From Chara braunii (lineage: Eukaryota; Streptophyta; Charophyceae; Charales; Characeae): DNA of 33,067 nucleotides. Of this stretch, positions 19,912 to 29,515 are shown piece by piece (within the stretch, counting starts at the first letter, position 1; every line of letters starts with the position of its first letter). The translations under genes and the position numbers were made by a program. The notes under the pieces were generated by a model that worked only from the letters and a program-made list of their open reading frames with translations, was not told the DNA's origin and did no database searches. The stretch covers positions 299,526 through 332,592 of the forward strand of contig BFEA01000312.1 in assembly GCA_003427395.1 (NCBI GenBank). The letters are read 5' to 3'.

Positions 19912-20760
19912 ACATTTTCGCAGCTTACAGGAAGAGCGCGCCTGACGATATCTGGGGGCGCGTCCCATATGTGTTGATTAGAGAGTGTGTGAGCGTGCAC
20001 TTTGCGGGCACGCATTAATTTGACCGGGCGATTGGTCAGGGAAGGCTATGAGACGCCGGTAGGGTAAGTAAGTGTTGGATTAGAATCTCCAAGACGGTCG
20101 CAGCCTCGCCCACACGGGCAAAGTTACGGACAGCGTAGAAGTTAACCAAGTAAGGTTGTGACTAGAGGGTGATAGTGCCTGATTGCTAGGGGCCGACGTT
20201 TAGAGCGGCGCTGTGTGAAATATTCACGGACACCGGGTTGACCGGGCCTCGTCGGTAGGGGCCGCCGCTAATGTCAAGTGAGGATGGCACCAACAAGCGA
20301 GGTTCCTCCGGAGGAAGCGGTAGTAAAAGGGCCGGCCGCGGCAGGCTATGAAAGCCTCGGGCCGCGACCATGGCGTAGAGGGGCGACACGCGTGGTGAGC
20401 CAAGCTGCGTCTGCCCACGAGGCAACGGAACGCGACAGTACGGGGCCCTGAGGTTGAGGAGTAGGCCAAGTGGGGGCCTTGGCACACCCGTGTGGGCCTG
20501 GGCATGCAGCAGATCCTCTTCATATGGAGGGCTGCGCCTGCTACAACCAGGCTGGGGCTTAGCCCTATAGGTTACGTTGTTGAGCTATCACTAGGAGGAT
20601 CCCGGGATCGAGGCCAGAGCGGAGCAGCGGAGCAGCGCAGGAGAGCCGAGGGGTTGAGGGTGCCATGGGACCATCCCCCTTGGCTTTAGCAGGGGAGTCC
20701 AACAGCGGGCCCATAAGGCGGGGCCTAGGGCCCAGCACCAACGGTCCTCTCCCTCACCCG
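19912..20760. other. GC-rich non-coding stretch
   Basis: No gene, rRNA or tRNA is recognised. Open frames on both strands here are short and compositional. Short inverted pieces are frequent (for example GGGCCGGCCGCG near 20329), but no larger fold stands out. Confidence 0.5.
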
Positions 20761-20860
20761 TTTTCTTTTTGCTAGTACTTTTTAGTTTTTATTTTTGAGT
20801 TTTAAAAGTTCTTATTTTTCCTATTTTTATGTACTTTTGTTTTTATAGGATAAGGCCGGG
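20761..20860. other. T-rich tract between GC-rich blocks
   Basis: About 100 bases made almost only of T with scattered A, G and C, ending TTTTTATAG|GATAAGG. This resembles a pyrimidine tract with a splice acceptor, or a poly(A) tail on the opposite strand. No coding exon is seen on either side. It is followed by GGTACCGGTACCGGGACCGG. Confidence 0.5.
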
Positions 20861-21539
20861 TACCGGTACCGGGACCGGCGATATAGCCAGCAGCCTAGTT
20901 CAGTGGAGACACCACTGAACTGTTGAAGGTGTGGACCCGAACCTGGCCGGTAAAAGGGGCGCTATTCGTAGATGCACAGATACTAGAGCTGTTCGGGCGT
21001 AGGTCCTTAGGGACATCTGTTGAAATCGGACCGACACAGAGAGGATTAGCAGGGCACTTCGCAGGAGTGATACGTATAAAGCCGGGGTACGGCCCGCCAT
21101 TGGTGCTTGCTGTGGCACTTGTCGCTGTGTGTCCCGTCGGTCTAGTGGATCGTTGAGCGCTGCACTGTAGGGGCAACGGAGGAGAGATAAGGGAGGACTA
21201 GAGGGGGAAGAGAGAGCGCAGGAGAGCGCTGCACGAAGAGAGCTGAGACTACAATAACATACGGATGAACGTGGACGTGGTTCCGCGCCAGGTGCATTCG
21301 AAGGAGGGGGGAGAAGACAAACGACGAGGCTAGAAGATATGGCTGAGTGACAGGCTGCAGCATGCTTACTTCTTGACGAATTTTGGCAGAGGGAGGTGCT
21401 AGCCTGAGGCTTTGAAGCTGGGCGAACTCGCTGGTGATGTTGGCTTGAGGGAAGACTTAGTGAAGAGGGGAGAAAAGGAGGAGAAGTGGTGCGCGGAGAG
21501 GTTGGGATGTTGGATATGGCTATTTTGAAAAAGGCAGAT
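20861..21539. other. Non-coding stretch, nothing recognised
   Basis: Mixed GC-rich sequence with a purine-rich part (21175-21245). Open frames of up to 93 codons overlap on opposite strands without recognisable motifs. Confidence 0.45.
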
Positions 21540-21609
21540 CTCGCCCGTTTCTTAACGAAAACGGGCGAGTGAGAACTTGGACTAAGGGTTTCAACCCGTT
21601 CTGGGTTGA
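21540..21609. repeat. Two adjacent hairpins
   Basis: 21540-21550 pairs perfectly with 21559-21569 (11 bp, 8-base loop). 21591-21597 pairs with 21603-21609 (7 bp, 5-base loop). They lie 21 bases apart. Function unknown. Confidence 0.85.
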
Positions 21610-22162
21610 TTGGCCACGTCGGGAGTTTGATCTAAGCGCTGGTCTGCTTGATACACGTTGCAGGAGCTGCGCCCTCTTTATAGGGAAATTAAAGATCTGT
21701 ATCTAGTCGTAGTCTGCTGTGAGGTTCGCTGTGGGTTTGCTCTCGGGGGTGGGGCAAGCGAGAGGGAGCTGTGAGATTGAAGACTTACTGGTTGGCCAGT
21801 GCGTATGGCTCGTCGATCAAAGGAAGTAGCCTCGTTCTAACTCTCCGTGGACGTGACCAGGAGTTGAGTATATCTACGTGGTCGTGCCCAGGATTCATTC
21901 TCGTTTTGCTGAGGCAGGCTGCCTCCATACTCGACTACGGCTGGGCCCAGGGGCCAGCCGCGGTGTTCGTCTTCATGACTGCCGCTGGGCTGTCCGGTAG
22001 TGGTCAGAGACTGAGTATGCCTGTGTGTTGCCATACACAAGTACATCGAGCCATGCACCTGGTCGGCTTTTAGGCGGAGGTACGTCCTTATTTGTTTTTT
22101 TTCTCTTTTCTTTTTTCTCGGACGATTGTGGGGTATGTGTGCAAAGTAAGTGCGCTGAAGGG
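21610..22162. other. Non-coding stretch, nothing recognised
   Basis: No gene or repeat is identified. A T-rich run (22091-22120) precedes the GA tract. Confidence 0.45.
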
Positions 22163-22163
22163 G

Positions 22164-22252
<89 letters not shown>
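22163..22252. repeat. (GA)n microsatellite, first tract
   Basis: About 90 bases of alternating GA with one AAA interruption near 22181. The open frames through it on both strands (Arg-Glu or Ser-Leu repeats) are artefacts. Confidence 0.97.
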
Positions 22253-22254
<2 letters not shown>

Positions 22255-22322
22255 CTGATTGCATGTTGTGACAGTTTAAGACAGTTGTGCTGATTGGGAG
22301 CTAGTTGGAGGCGAGTCATATA

Positions 22323-22325
<3 letters not shown>

Positions 22326-22372
<47 letters not shown>
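22326..22372. repeat. (GA)n microsatellite, second tract
   Basis: A pure GA run of 47 bases, 73 bases after the first tract. Confidence 0.97.
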
Positions 22373-22374
<2 letters not shown>

Positions 22375-23279
22375 GCCACCCTGCCACTTGACTTTTTCAC
22401 CGCCGTCGCCCATTTCTGCCCCCCTCGAGGCCGCGCCCATCTTTGCCAGAGTGTCTTCGCCCAACTCGCCTCTCAGCGCATGCTAGAATGTCTCACTGCA
22501 TGCCGTGCACTGTGCGGCACACTGAAGCGGTGTCGTGCCTTTACTGAGTCGAAATTAGAGAAGCCGGACAACATAATGAAATTCTGTAAATTTAGAAAAA
22601 TCAGCTCTTGTCTTGGCATTCCCTAGCTCTTGGGACATCTGGTATTGAAATTGAAGACTTACGCTGAATCACCAGGACTCTCCTCTTCGACCTGTTGAGT
22701 GTGGGGCTTTCCAAGGTTTGTCCTGTCCTGGTTTCATAGGCTTAGTTTGCAGACCTGTACGTGCTCGGTTTGCAATACTGTCCTTTTGCAAGCTTGTAAC
22801 AGGCTGTTCGGGTCTTAGTGGGTTGTCAGGTTGTTCACACTGCGTTGGTCCCAAGTTGGTGTGGGATATTTTTTTTCTGATGTGGTATATGTTTGAACGG
22901 ACACCTAGGAAAGTTCTCATCAACGGAGATTGAAAGGCCTCAGTGAAGCCCCATAGCCCCGTAGGCGCGTGAGCGCTTTACAGAAAAACCACCTGCTACT
23001 GGTGGAAACGCATAGGCAAGAGTTAGTGTGGGATTTTCCGCGGTGGGCAGCATCTGTAGGAGGCTGGGTCGGCACGGGGCATGAGCCACTTGTGCACAGT
23101 TTGGTTGCCCTGGTCGGCCGTAACTGTGATTGGTGGGTATATTCACTCTCTAGTTACCTACGAAGTGTTTCTCAAACATATACCAATGCCTCTTTGGCCT
23201 TTATAATGAAGAGGGGTGTCTTGTCGTGTAGGGCTGTGTCTCGTCCGTGTCTGAATAAAGGACGGTGAGGTGGCCGGTA
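22373..23279. other. Non-coding stretch, nothing recognised
   Basis: Mixed composition. Open frames here (up to 100 codons) show no recognisable domain and overlap one another. Confidence 0.45.
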
Positions 23280-24547
23280 TCATCGGCGGGCTGAGAGGGT
23301 GCTTACTGGTTCTGCGAGCTTACTGGGACTATTACTAACAACTGCCATTGCCGCTGGTTCGAGCGGCCAGTATACAGGCTGGGTGTGGGTGTGCGTTCGC
23401 TGAGCTACTGCCATACAGTCCTACTGAGTGCTCTACCGGCAGTGGATTGCTGCACTTGCTAGGCAGCTTGCCTCAGACTGCTTGCGGGTTACCGTGGCGT
23501 TCAGCATTACGGTGGTTGCTGCGAGTTTTATTACTGCGTTTGATACCGCTACGGCTGTCAAGTCTACCTGCGCCATTACGCTGCATCTAGCTGTATATCT
23601 GCTAAGCGTTTGCCGTACGCCTAAGGTGCTGACTATTAGTGGAGCAGGCCTTCGCTGTACACAGGCTGGACGCTGGTACTGTGCAGGCACTGGTTTTAGC
23701 ACTACTGCTACAGCTGCGGTGCGACGCGGGGCATCACCGTGTGCTGTGACTGAGTTAGGGAGAGGTTATTGCTGCTGTGACTCGCTGCCGCTGGTTCAGA
23801 TAGCAACGAGCTGTTGCACTCAGGAGCTGTGTTTCGCTCCTTCAGCAGTTGCCGCTGCGGGTGCCCGTTGCTGCACACCAGTCTCGAGGAGTTGGAGTTT
23901 TTGTCCTCCGGCCACACCCTGTGCCCGAGGATCACAGCCTGTGCTCCGAATCGTGGCTGGACCCCAAGGGGGCATATCACTGGTCCCTGCATCAGGGCTT
24001 TTAGATATGTTGTTGGGCCATTATTATGCATACCAGCGGTGACAGATACAGCTTCCATTGTTACTGTGATAAGGCTGTATCATGCCCACCGAGCAGTAGG
24101 CTGTGAAGTTCAGGACCTTAGGGTGGGGAAGGTAATTGGTTGCAGCTGTTGCTGAGACAGGCGCTGTTCCCAGATGTGCGTTTCTACTAAGCAGGCACTG
24201 TCCATTGCTGTGTGCTGCTGCAAAGCAGGGCGGTCCGCTACCATGGGTTACTGCTGAACTGGGGACTGCCCCTTGCTGTGCACTACTGCAGTACAGCGCT
24301 ACTACCTCCCTTGACGACGGGGGCGGGCTGCAGCTGTGGCACGGCCTTAAGTCTGCACAGACGTATCTTTGATTGTTGTTACAGCAATCCGGTGAGGCAG
24401 TTACAGCTGTTGTTGCCGCTGCTGAATCGGGCCGCCGCGGCACACCGGTCGGGTATCATTGTCTTTGCGGGACTGCTACGGTGCCACTTGCCGTGCACCC
24501 AGTACTCGGGCTGTTTGGGGTTACACAGCAAAGTGTTGCTGCTGGGT
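23280..24547. repeat. Degenerate GCTG-rich minisatellite region
   Basis: The sequence is full of imperfect repeats of short words such as TGCTGCTG, GCAGTACAGC, AAGCAGGGCGG and TTGCTGTGCAC, similar to the clean 35-bp units that follow. Several frames stay open for 100-200 codons on both strands, giving Cys/Ala/Leu-rich proteins that look like repeat by-products, not a gene. Confidence 0.55.
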
Positions 24548-24722
24548 GCTGCTGCTGTACAAAGCAGTGTCTTGTGCCGTACGCTGCTGCTGTACGAAGC
24601 AGTGTCTTGTGCCGTACGCTGCTGCTGTACGAAGCAGTGTCTTGTGCCGTACGCTGCTGCTGTACGGAGCGGTGTCTTTTGCCATGCGCTGCTGATGTGC
24701 AGGGCGGTGTTTTTCGCTGTGC
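24548..24722. repeat. 35-bp minisatellite, five units
   Basis: Units start at 24548, 24583, 24618, 24653 and 24688. Units 1-3 are almost identical (GCTGCTGCTGTACRAAGCAG plus GTCTTGTGCCGTAC). Units 4 and 5 are diverged. Because 35 is not a multiple of 3, each unit changes frame, yet all three plus-strand frames remain open. Confidence 0.95.
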
Positions 24723-24780
24723 GCGGCTACTGAGCAGGACGCTGCTCCCCACTAAGAGCAGCAGCTACATAGGCTAAGAA

Positions 24781-25400
24781 AGGGGTGCAGCGGGAAAGGG
24801 GAGTGTGGTGACTTTGGGAGTGATATCATACCTCATCAGGGGGCTTATGGCTGTGGTGTTGGAGGCCGTTTGAGGGCTGTTACTTTGAGNTTGGCCGCTA
24901 TTGGAGCGTCTCGACTGCGCTATTTTGGCCATCATTGCGGACTCTCCAGTGAGATTGAGCGCACCCCTCTTGTATCTGAGAGTCTGAACCTTTCTCCATC
25001 TATCCTTCTTCCTCTCAGTCTAGTCTGAGGTTACGAGAGGAAGGCGGCAGGCGGGATTGCAACCCGTAGGTACGCGCCAAGGCCTCTGTGGGAGGTTGCC
25101 CCACCGATTGCGGGAGCTCTGCCGGAGCCCAGGCGGGGTTCTGGAGGCAGGGAACTTCAAGTATAACTTCGTCTGACGCGTGTGATCCCTCCCCCTATCT
25201 CTTATCCTTGGGTATCTAAAGAATACTATGTAAGGATATTACTCTTTGTTTTGTTATGTATGTCAGGACATCCTTTGCAAAAGGGTAAATGGACAGTTAT
25301 ATATGAGAGTTCAGATCACTTTTGAGTGAATTCAGACAAAAGTAAACAGGGGGAAGGTGGGATGAAGGTGGTTTGTATGCTTTGACCGGGTCAACCCAAA
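24781..25400. other. Non-coding stretch before the hairpin array
   Basis: No gene is seen, and there is an ambiguous base at 24890. The left half is GC-rich, and the right half turns AT-rich from about 25200. Confidence 0.45.
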
Positions 25401-26749
25401 ACTGAGCTCCTCTAAGTTGATGTGGGCTCAGTGCTGTGTTTTATTCATGTTTGCTGGGCCTATCCTAAGTTGGAGGGACCAATCGCTGTTTTTTTGGGGG
25501 TTTCTGAACAGGAGGACGGACGCCCTAAGTTGGGATGTCTCAGAATCCTGATGTTTCTTTATGGGTTGCTGAGAACAAGACTGGGGATATTCTAAGTTGC
25601 GTAGACCCAGTTCTGTGTGTGTTTTTGTTGAGGGGGACACAGATATGAGGCTGAGCATACCCTTAAGTTAGGGCAGCTCAGTCATAAGCCATGAACATTA
25701 AGGTCAACCAAAATATAGAGATTTGATATATACTATATGAACTTATATTCTGACAGGCCGGGCACCCTAAGTTGGGAAAGCCAGCCAGTAAGTTAGGTAG
25801 AACAAGAAGAAAATAAAAGCGATGAAGACTATAATAAAGGTAACCAGGGTAGGTTGAGCGTACCCTTAAGTTAGGGCGGCTCAGTCCTATGCTCGTTACA
25901 ATACAAAGGTGCAGAGAGTTAGTATAAACTTGTTTTATTTTCCCTTCTAAACACAAGGCAGAGTTGGATGTCTCCCTAAGTTGGGTAAGGTCTGATCATC
26001 TGCCTAATAAGAGAGAAACATATAAAGTTTGTGCAAGTATCCCTGGTTGGTCGTGACAATACAAAGATGCAGAGAGTTAGTATAAACTTTTTTATTTTCC
26101 CTTCTAAACACAAGGCAGACTTGGATGTCTCCCTAAGTTGGGTAGGTCTGATCATCTGCCTAACAAGAGAGAAACATATAAAGTTTGTGCAAGTATCCCT
26201 GGTTGTGCTCATATATTTGTTGTTACAGAGGCTAAGCGTACCCTTAAGTTAGGGCGGCTTAGTCATACGTTGTCGTACTTTGTTCAGACATGTTCTGTCT
26301 TATGTACCTAAACTGTTTAAGCTAGCTAGGCGTACCCTTAAGTTAGGGCGGCCTAGTGATACGCTCTTGTCGTTGAGGTTATGTAGGTTGGACGTACCCT
26401 TAAGTTAGGGCGGTCTGACCATTCATCGTTCGTGCTTGTGTTAGGCAGGTTAGGCACACCCCTAAGTTGGGGCAACCTAATCCTATGCCCTATGTAACTT
26501 TGTGTAAGGTTGGCTAGGCATACCCTTAAGTTAGGCCAGTCTAGTCGTATGCTTCATGTTGTCAGTTTAAACCGAAGTCAGACGTACCCTTAAGTTAGGG
26601 GCCTTAGGGCGGTCTGGTCATATGTTTTATAACTAGAGTTTATCTGGAGTTGGGCATACCCTTAAGTTAAGGTAGTCCAGTTGTGCGTATTCTTACTTGT
26701 TTACTTAGGCAGGTTGGGCATACCCTTAAGTTAGGGCCTTGTCTGATCC
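25401..26749. repeat. Array of about 17 related hairpins with compensating arm changes
   Basis: Each unit has a core CCCTTAAGTTAGGG (or the shorter CCCTAAGTTGGG / TCTAAGTTG) inside a pair of arms. Clear units: 25401-25432, 25580-25611, 25651-25681, 25854-25884, 26232-26262, 26326-26356, 26386-26420, 26448-26483, 26514-26544, 26579-26616, 26650-26680 and 26712-26749. Weaker ones are near 25451, 25502, 25755, 25958 and 26115. Arm pairs differ but stay complementary: CTGAGC/GCTCAG, CTAAGC/GCTTAG, CTAGGC/GCCTAG, TTGGAC/GTCTGA, CAGAC/GTCTG, TTGGGC/GTCCAG. The last seven start 60-71 bases apart, with spacers of roughly 20-35 bases that are little conserved. There is no known family I can name and no flanking protein gene. 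Confidence 0.9.
25899..26206. repeat. Tandem duplication of about 158 bp inside the hairpin array
   Basis: 25899-26056 and 26057-26206 are near-identical copies (CAATACAAAG ... AAGTATCCCTGGTTG) with a few substitutions and small gaps. Each includes one hairpin unit (25958-26003 and 26115-26159), so the array has grown partly by segment duplication. Confidence 0.93.
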
Positions 26750-27121
26750 TATGCCATAAGTAAGGGGGTCCTCTAAAGGGAAGAACTGAATGATCTAACG
26801 AACTACTTAGGAAAATTGATGTGGGATTGTGAGAGATGTATGTGTATGCATGCTTGTGGGCTCTCACTTAGGGCGCCCTTTCGATAGGATAGTTGCTTTA
26901 GATGCTCGCCAAGTGCTGGAGCCATAGGAGGGAGAACTTGGGATGAAGGTAGGACTGACCCTGCTAGGAGTTAAGGTCAATGCTAGCCCACAGTCTCATC
27001 TAGAGGTTGTGTTGGCTATCGTCGATCTTGAATCATCAAGCAGATATCAGAGGCTAGTCCCAAGTAAAGTTCCTTTGTCTTTTTGCTTTTTCAGCTTCGT
27101 ATAAATCTTGGCAGTCTCCTG
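26750..27121. other. Non-coding stretch after the array
   Basis: No gene is recognised. A palindromic GGGCGCCC lies near 26872. Confidence 0.45.
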
Positions 27122-27262
27122 TTCCTACGGGAAGCACTGCCGAAATTTTTACAAATCTGGAGAAGTTAGTCATTTTTGGACTCATAGAAATTCTGAAAAT
27201 GCACTTTTCCTACGGAAAGCGCTACCAAAATTTCGTAGAATTTGGGGAGTTAGAATATTTTC
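27122..27262. repeat. Imperfect direct repeat, period about 85 bp
   Basis: 27122-27177 and 27207-27262 share TTCCTACGGRAAGCRCT, CRAAATTT and GGRGAAGTTAG-like blocks with substitutions between copies. Confidence 0.75.
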
Positions 27263-28029
27263 CAGTCAGGAGTTACTTAGAAGATCTATTTTGATTAGAG
27301 GAGGTACTCAGTGACTTGGTACTAGTAGAGGAGCTAGGATACGACTAGGGGGAGTATTCTCCCCTTGGCACGGGTATAAGTCGTACTTTCCTTTGGCCTG
27401 TACTGTGATGCAGGTTTTCGTGTTGTCACTTGAAGGCTTAATCTGTTCAGCCTATTCCTTCTGAAGGATTGTTCTTCTGTTATCACTGGTAACAGGTCGG
27501 TGGCCGATTCGTCGGTTTACGACTCAACCCCAATTCACCCTCAATACTCAACCTAAAAAGGCTTTAGCCCTGGTGATTTTATTGTTCTGTTGAGGTTTCA
27601 CCCAGACTTTTATTGAATGGCCATTTAACAGAGGTACTGAGTACTTAATTATGGTTGGTTGGCTGGAGGTTGGGGCTTGCATGGCTAAAGCAAGGGGTAT
27701 GAGTGGAGAGGTTGGTTGGAGTTAACCCCGTGTAGCGCGTGGATCTTTGCTTGATTTTGTAATGTGATTGCAGGTATGTATGGAAGGGTATCATCTGAGT
27801 TATGTTGAGTGATCGTGTCTTGGATTCAGATGGGCAACCCACACAACTGTCGTGAGAGTGGACTACCCCACAACCTTGCTGTTTGGGTGAGACTGTTCTA
27901 TTCCCGCTTTGATAACTAGGCGTATACTCGGGTAACCCCTATAGGGCTAATCCCGACGATGTCTTGTCTGCTGATATTAAGAGTACTTGTTTTCATATCC
28001 TTGTTGAAAATTATTTTTGTAGAACGATG
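27263..28029. other. Non-coding stretch with one nested hairpin
   Basis: No gene is seen. At 27928-27956, TCGGG pairs with CCCGA around the palindrome CCCTATAGGG, preceded by CTAGGCGTA as in array unit 26326. It may be a distant relative of the array units. Confidence 0.5.
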
Positions 28030-28680
28030 AAGTTCTGGGCGGAAGGATTAGCGTGTCGCCAGTGGTGCGCCAGATAACTCACCACCGCTCCAAATCCCTT
28101 CCTGCCCTAGGGGCCGTCTTACCCTACACCCCTTGGGACACCTCAGGGTGCAGAAGACAAAAAGGCCCTCAGGTCGGTCTTGCGCCCGCTAAAGGGTTAC
28201 CTCCCCTTAGCGCGCGCTTCAGCCAACGCCTGAGCGTCGGAAGTAACCCCATGGCTCCGAAGAGGCCATTTGGGTATGGACACCACATAATGCGCCGTCA
28301 CTGCAGGTACTCACATAAAGCCGCATAGTGAATCGGTATGTGTGGGTACTGCATCCGCGCGCTCTTATATTAAATCCTCGTGGGCAGTGCCCACCGATTC
28401 TCGCACTAAAAGTTATGGGTCAGGCAGCGATGACCAGGACGCACTATGACTAACAGACTCGGGTTTTCTGCAGCACGAAGCAACGCATGGGCGAATTACT
28501 ACTCCCAGTCGACCTATGGGAATCCGTGTACGGGCCCCACTAGTCCGGGCATCGGGTAGCCTACGGGTCCGATTTCGGGCCTCCTCCGGGCGCGCGTCGT
28601 TTGGGCCTGCCAACCCCTTCATCTTAGGAGGCCCTTAGGCCAATACAAGTGGGAGTAAGTTTCTCTTTTTGAATTTTCAT
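28030..28680. other. GC-rich non-coding block with long-range pairing
   Basis: No gene is recognised. GGGTTAC (28194-28200) pairs with GTAACCC (28243-28249), enclosing CGCTTCAG (28215-28222) paired with CTGAGCG (28230-28236) with one bulge. This is a nested stem typical of structured RNA or a cruciform. Confidence 0.55.
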
Positions 28681-28980
28681 GGTTGGACGTTATAGTCTGT
28701 GGCGGCCGTCAAAGTCAAACCCCTTGATGTTTGACCGCCACGACAGCTTAAAGTTGTCTACTCAACCCCTCTGCACAGGGTGCAGAGAAGGGTGTGGTCT
28801 TCAACCGCACATGGCGGTTGTCTGGCATCGAGAGATTACCCCTCAAAGCGCCTGTCAGCCGACACTTGAGTGTCGAACGCGACCCTCGAAAATATCAAGG
28901 GCCGCAAGGCTACGAATACCACATAGTACCCCATCAGCGCGAACGATTGCGGAAGTCCCGCGCGCGATACTTACCTGATT
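28681..28980 (+). other. Cluster of five consecutive hairpins, possible structured RNA
   Basis: 28699-28713 with 28730-28741 (12 bp with a 3-base bulge); 28742-28748 with 28752-28758 (7 bp, 3-base loop); 28769-28776 with 28780-28787 (8 bp, 3-base loop); 28802-28808 with 28814-28820 (7 bp, 5-base loop); 28860-28865 with 28870-28875 (6 bp, TTGA loop). The first two abut. No tRNA, rRNA or ribozyme I know matches. The strand is arbitrary. Confidence 0.6.
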
Positions 28981-29515
28981 TCACTGTACAGAGTTATGGG
29001 TAGAATGGCTGAAGGGACTAGGAGTATTGTTGTCTTGTGGTGTTGTTTGTAGTGGTTGTTTTGTGTGTCTTCGTGTGGTAAGTGTGAGTATTGTGGCGTA
29101 ACGCGTGGTGTGTGTGGCGCGTCCTAGTTGACCGACGTCGGATCGTGTTTGGAACTTCAGCCCCCCAGTGCGACGATTCACGTACGGGTCCGATTTTGGG
29201 CGTTCGACCGCGCGTACCCCCTATGCTACAGCGAGCGAGAAACGCCCTCGGTTGGGCCACCTCTGCAATTGCATACGAAAAACTTTCGCATGTGGTTCAG
29301 TAGCTCGGCGGGGATACGCCCACCTAAGGGATGGTGACAACTCCCTCAGGTGGAGGTAAGCGGTGCCTAGCGTGACCCTGTCCTGTCGTAGGGGCTCGCG
29401 AGAGGTACGGTTGGCGCACTCGGCCGGAGTGGCAAACGCTCTCCGCGACAAGTCATGCATAATCCTGCGTGACGCGGCCGGGATGGTCCCCGTGCGGGAC
29501 CGATGCGCTCGACAG
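28981..29515. other. Right end of the insertion, GC-rich, with hairpins and an internal repeat
   Basis: No gene. TACGGGTCCGATTTYGGGC occurs here (29184) and at 28564 in the preceding block, each followed by a GCGCG-rich tail, so the two blocks share an ancestral segment. 29320-29331 pairs with 29342-29353 (11 of 12 bases). The last bases before the LTR resumes are GCTCGACAG. Confidence 0.6.

Larger units (their letters stand above)
19877..29515. mobile_element. Unclassified 9.6-kb insertion with an 8-bp target duplication
   Basis: The sequence between the two LTR parts is bounded by GTGCCCGC on both sides, as expected for a transposon making 8-bp duplications. Its ends (TCTCGGCCCG... and ...GCGCTCGACAG) are not inverted repeats of each other and do not form a TG...CA LTR pair. 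No transposase, replicase or reverse transcriptase is recognisable on either strand, only short open frames. It contains hairpins, GA microsatellites, a 35-bp minisatellite and a large hairpin array. It could be one large non-autonomous element, several nested insertions, or a rearrangement at the LTR. Weak similarity of its first 60 bp to the LTR of element 1 (GAATA ... GGGTATT) leaves the exact left border open. Confidence 0.55.

Noticed and set aside
21837-22400. 187-codon minus-strand open frame with long Ser-Leu runs
   Set aside because: It is created by the (GA)n microsatellites; the flanking codons have no recognisable domain.
23428-24042. 204-codon Cys/Ala/Thr-rich open frame
   Set aside because: It falls within the degenerate minisatellite; other frames on both strands are equally open and no domain is seen.
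25401-26749. CRISPR array
   Set aside because: Repeats are imperfect, their arms differ from unit to unit, spacing varies, no cas gene is present and the surroundings are eukaryotic.
19877-29515. Helitron
   Set aside because: It begins with TC, but the right end lacks CTRR, there is an 8-base duplication where Helitrons make none, and no Rep/helicase is visible. The opposite orientation does not fit either.
28030-29515. Nuclear LSU or 5S rRNA in the hairpin-rich block
   Set aside because: I looked for conserved 5S, 5.8S and 28S words and found none, despite the rRNA-like density of stems.
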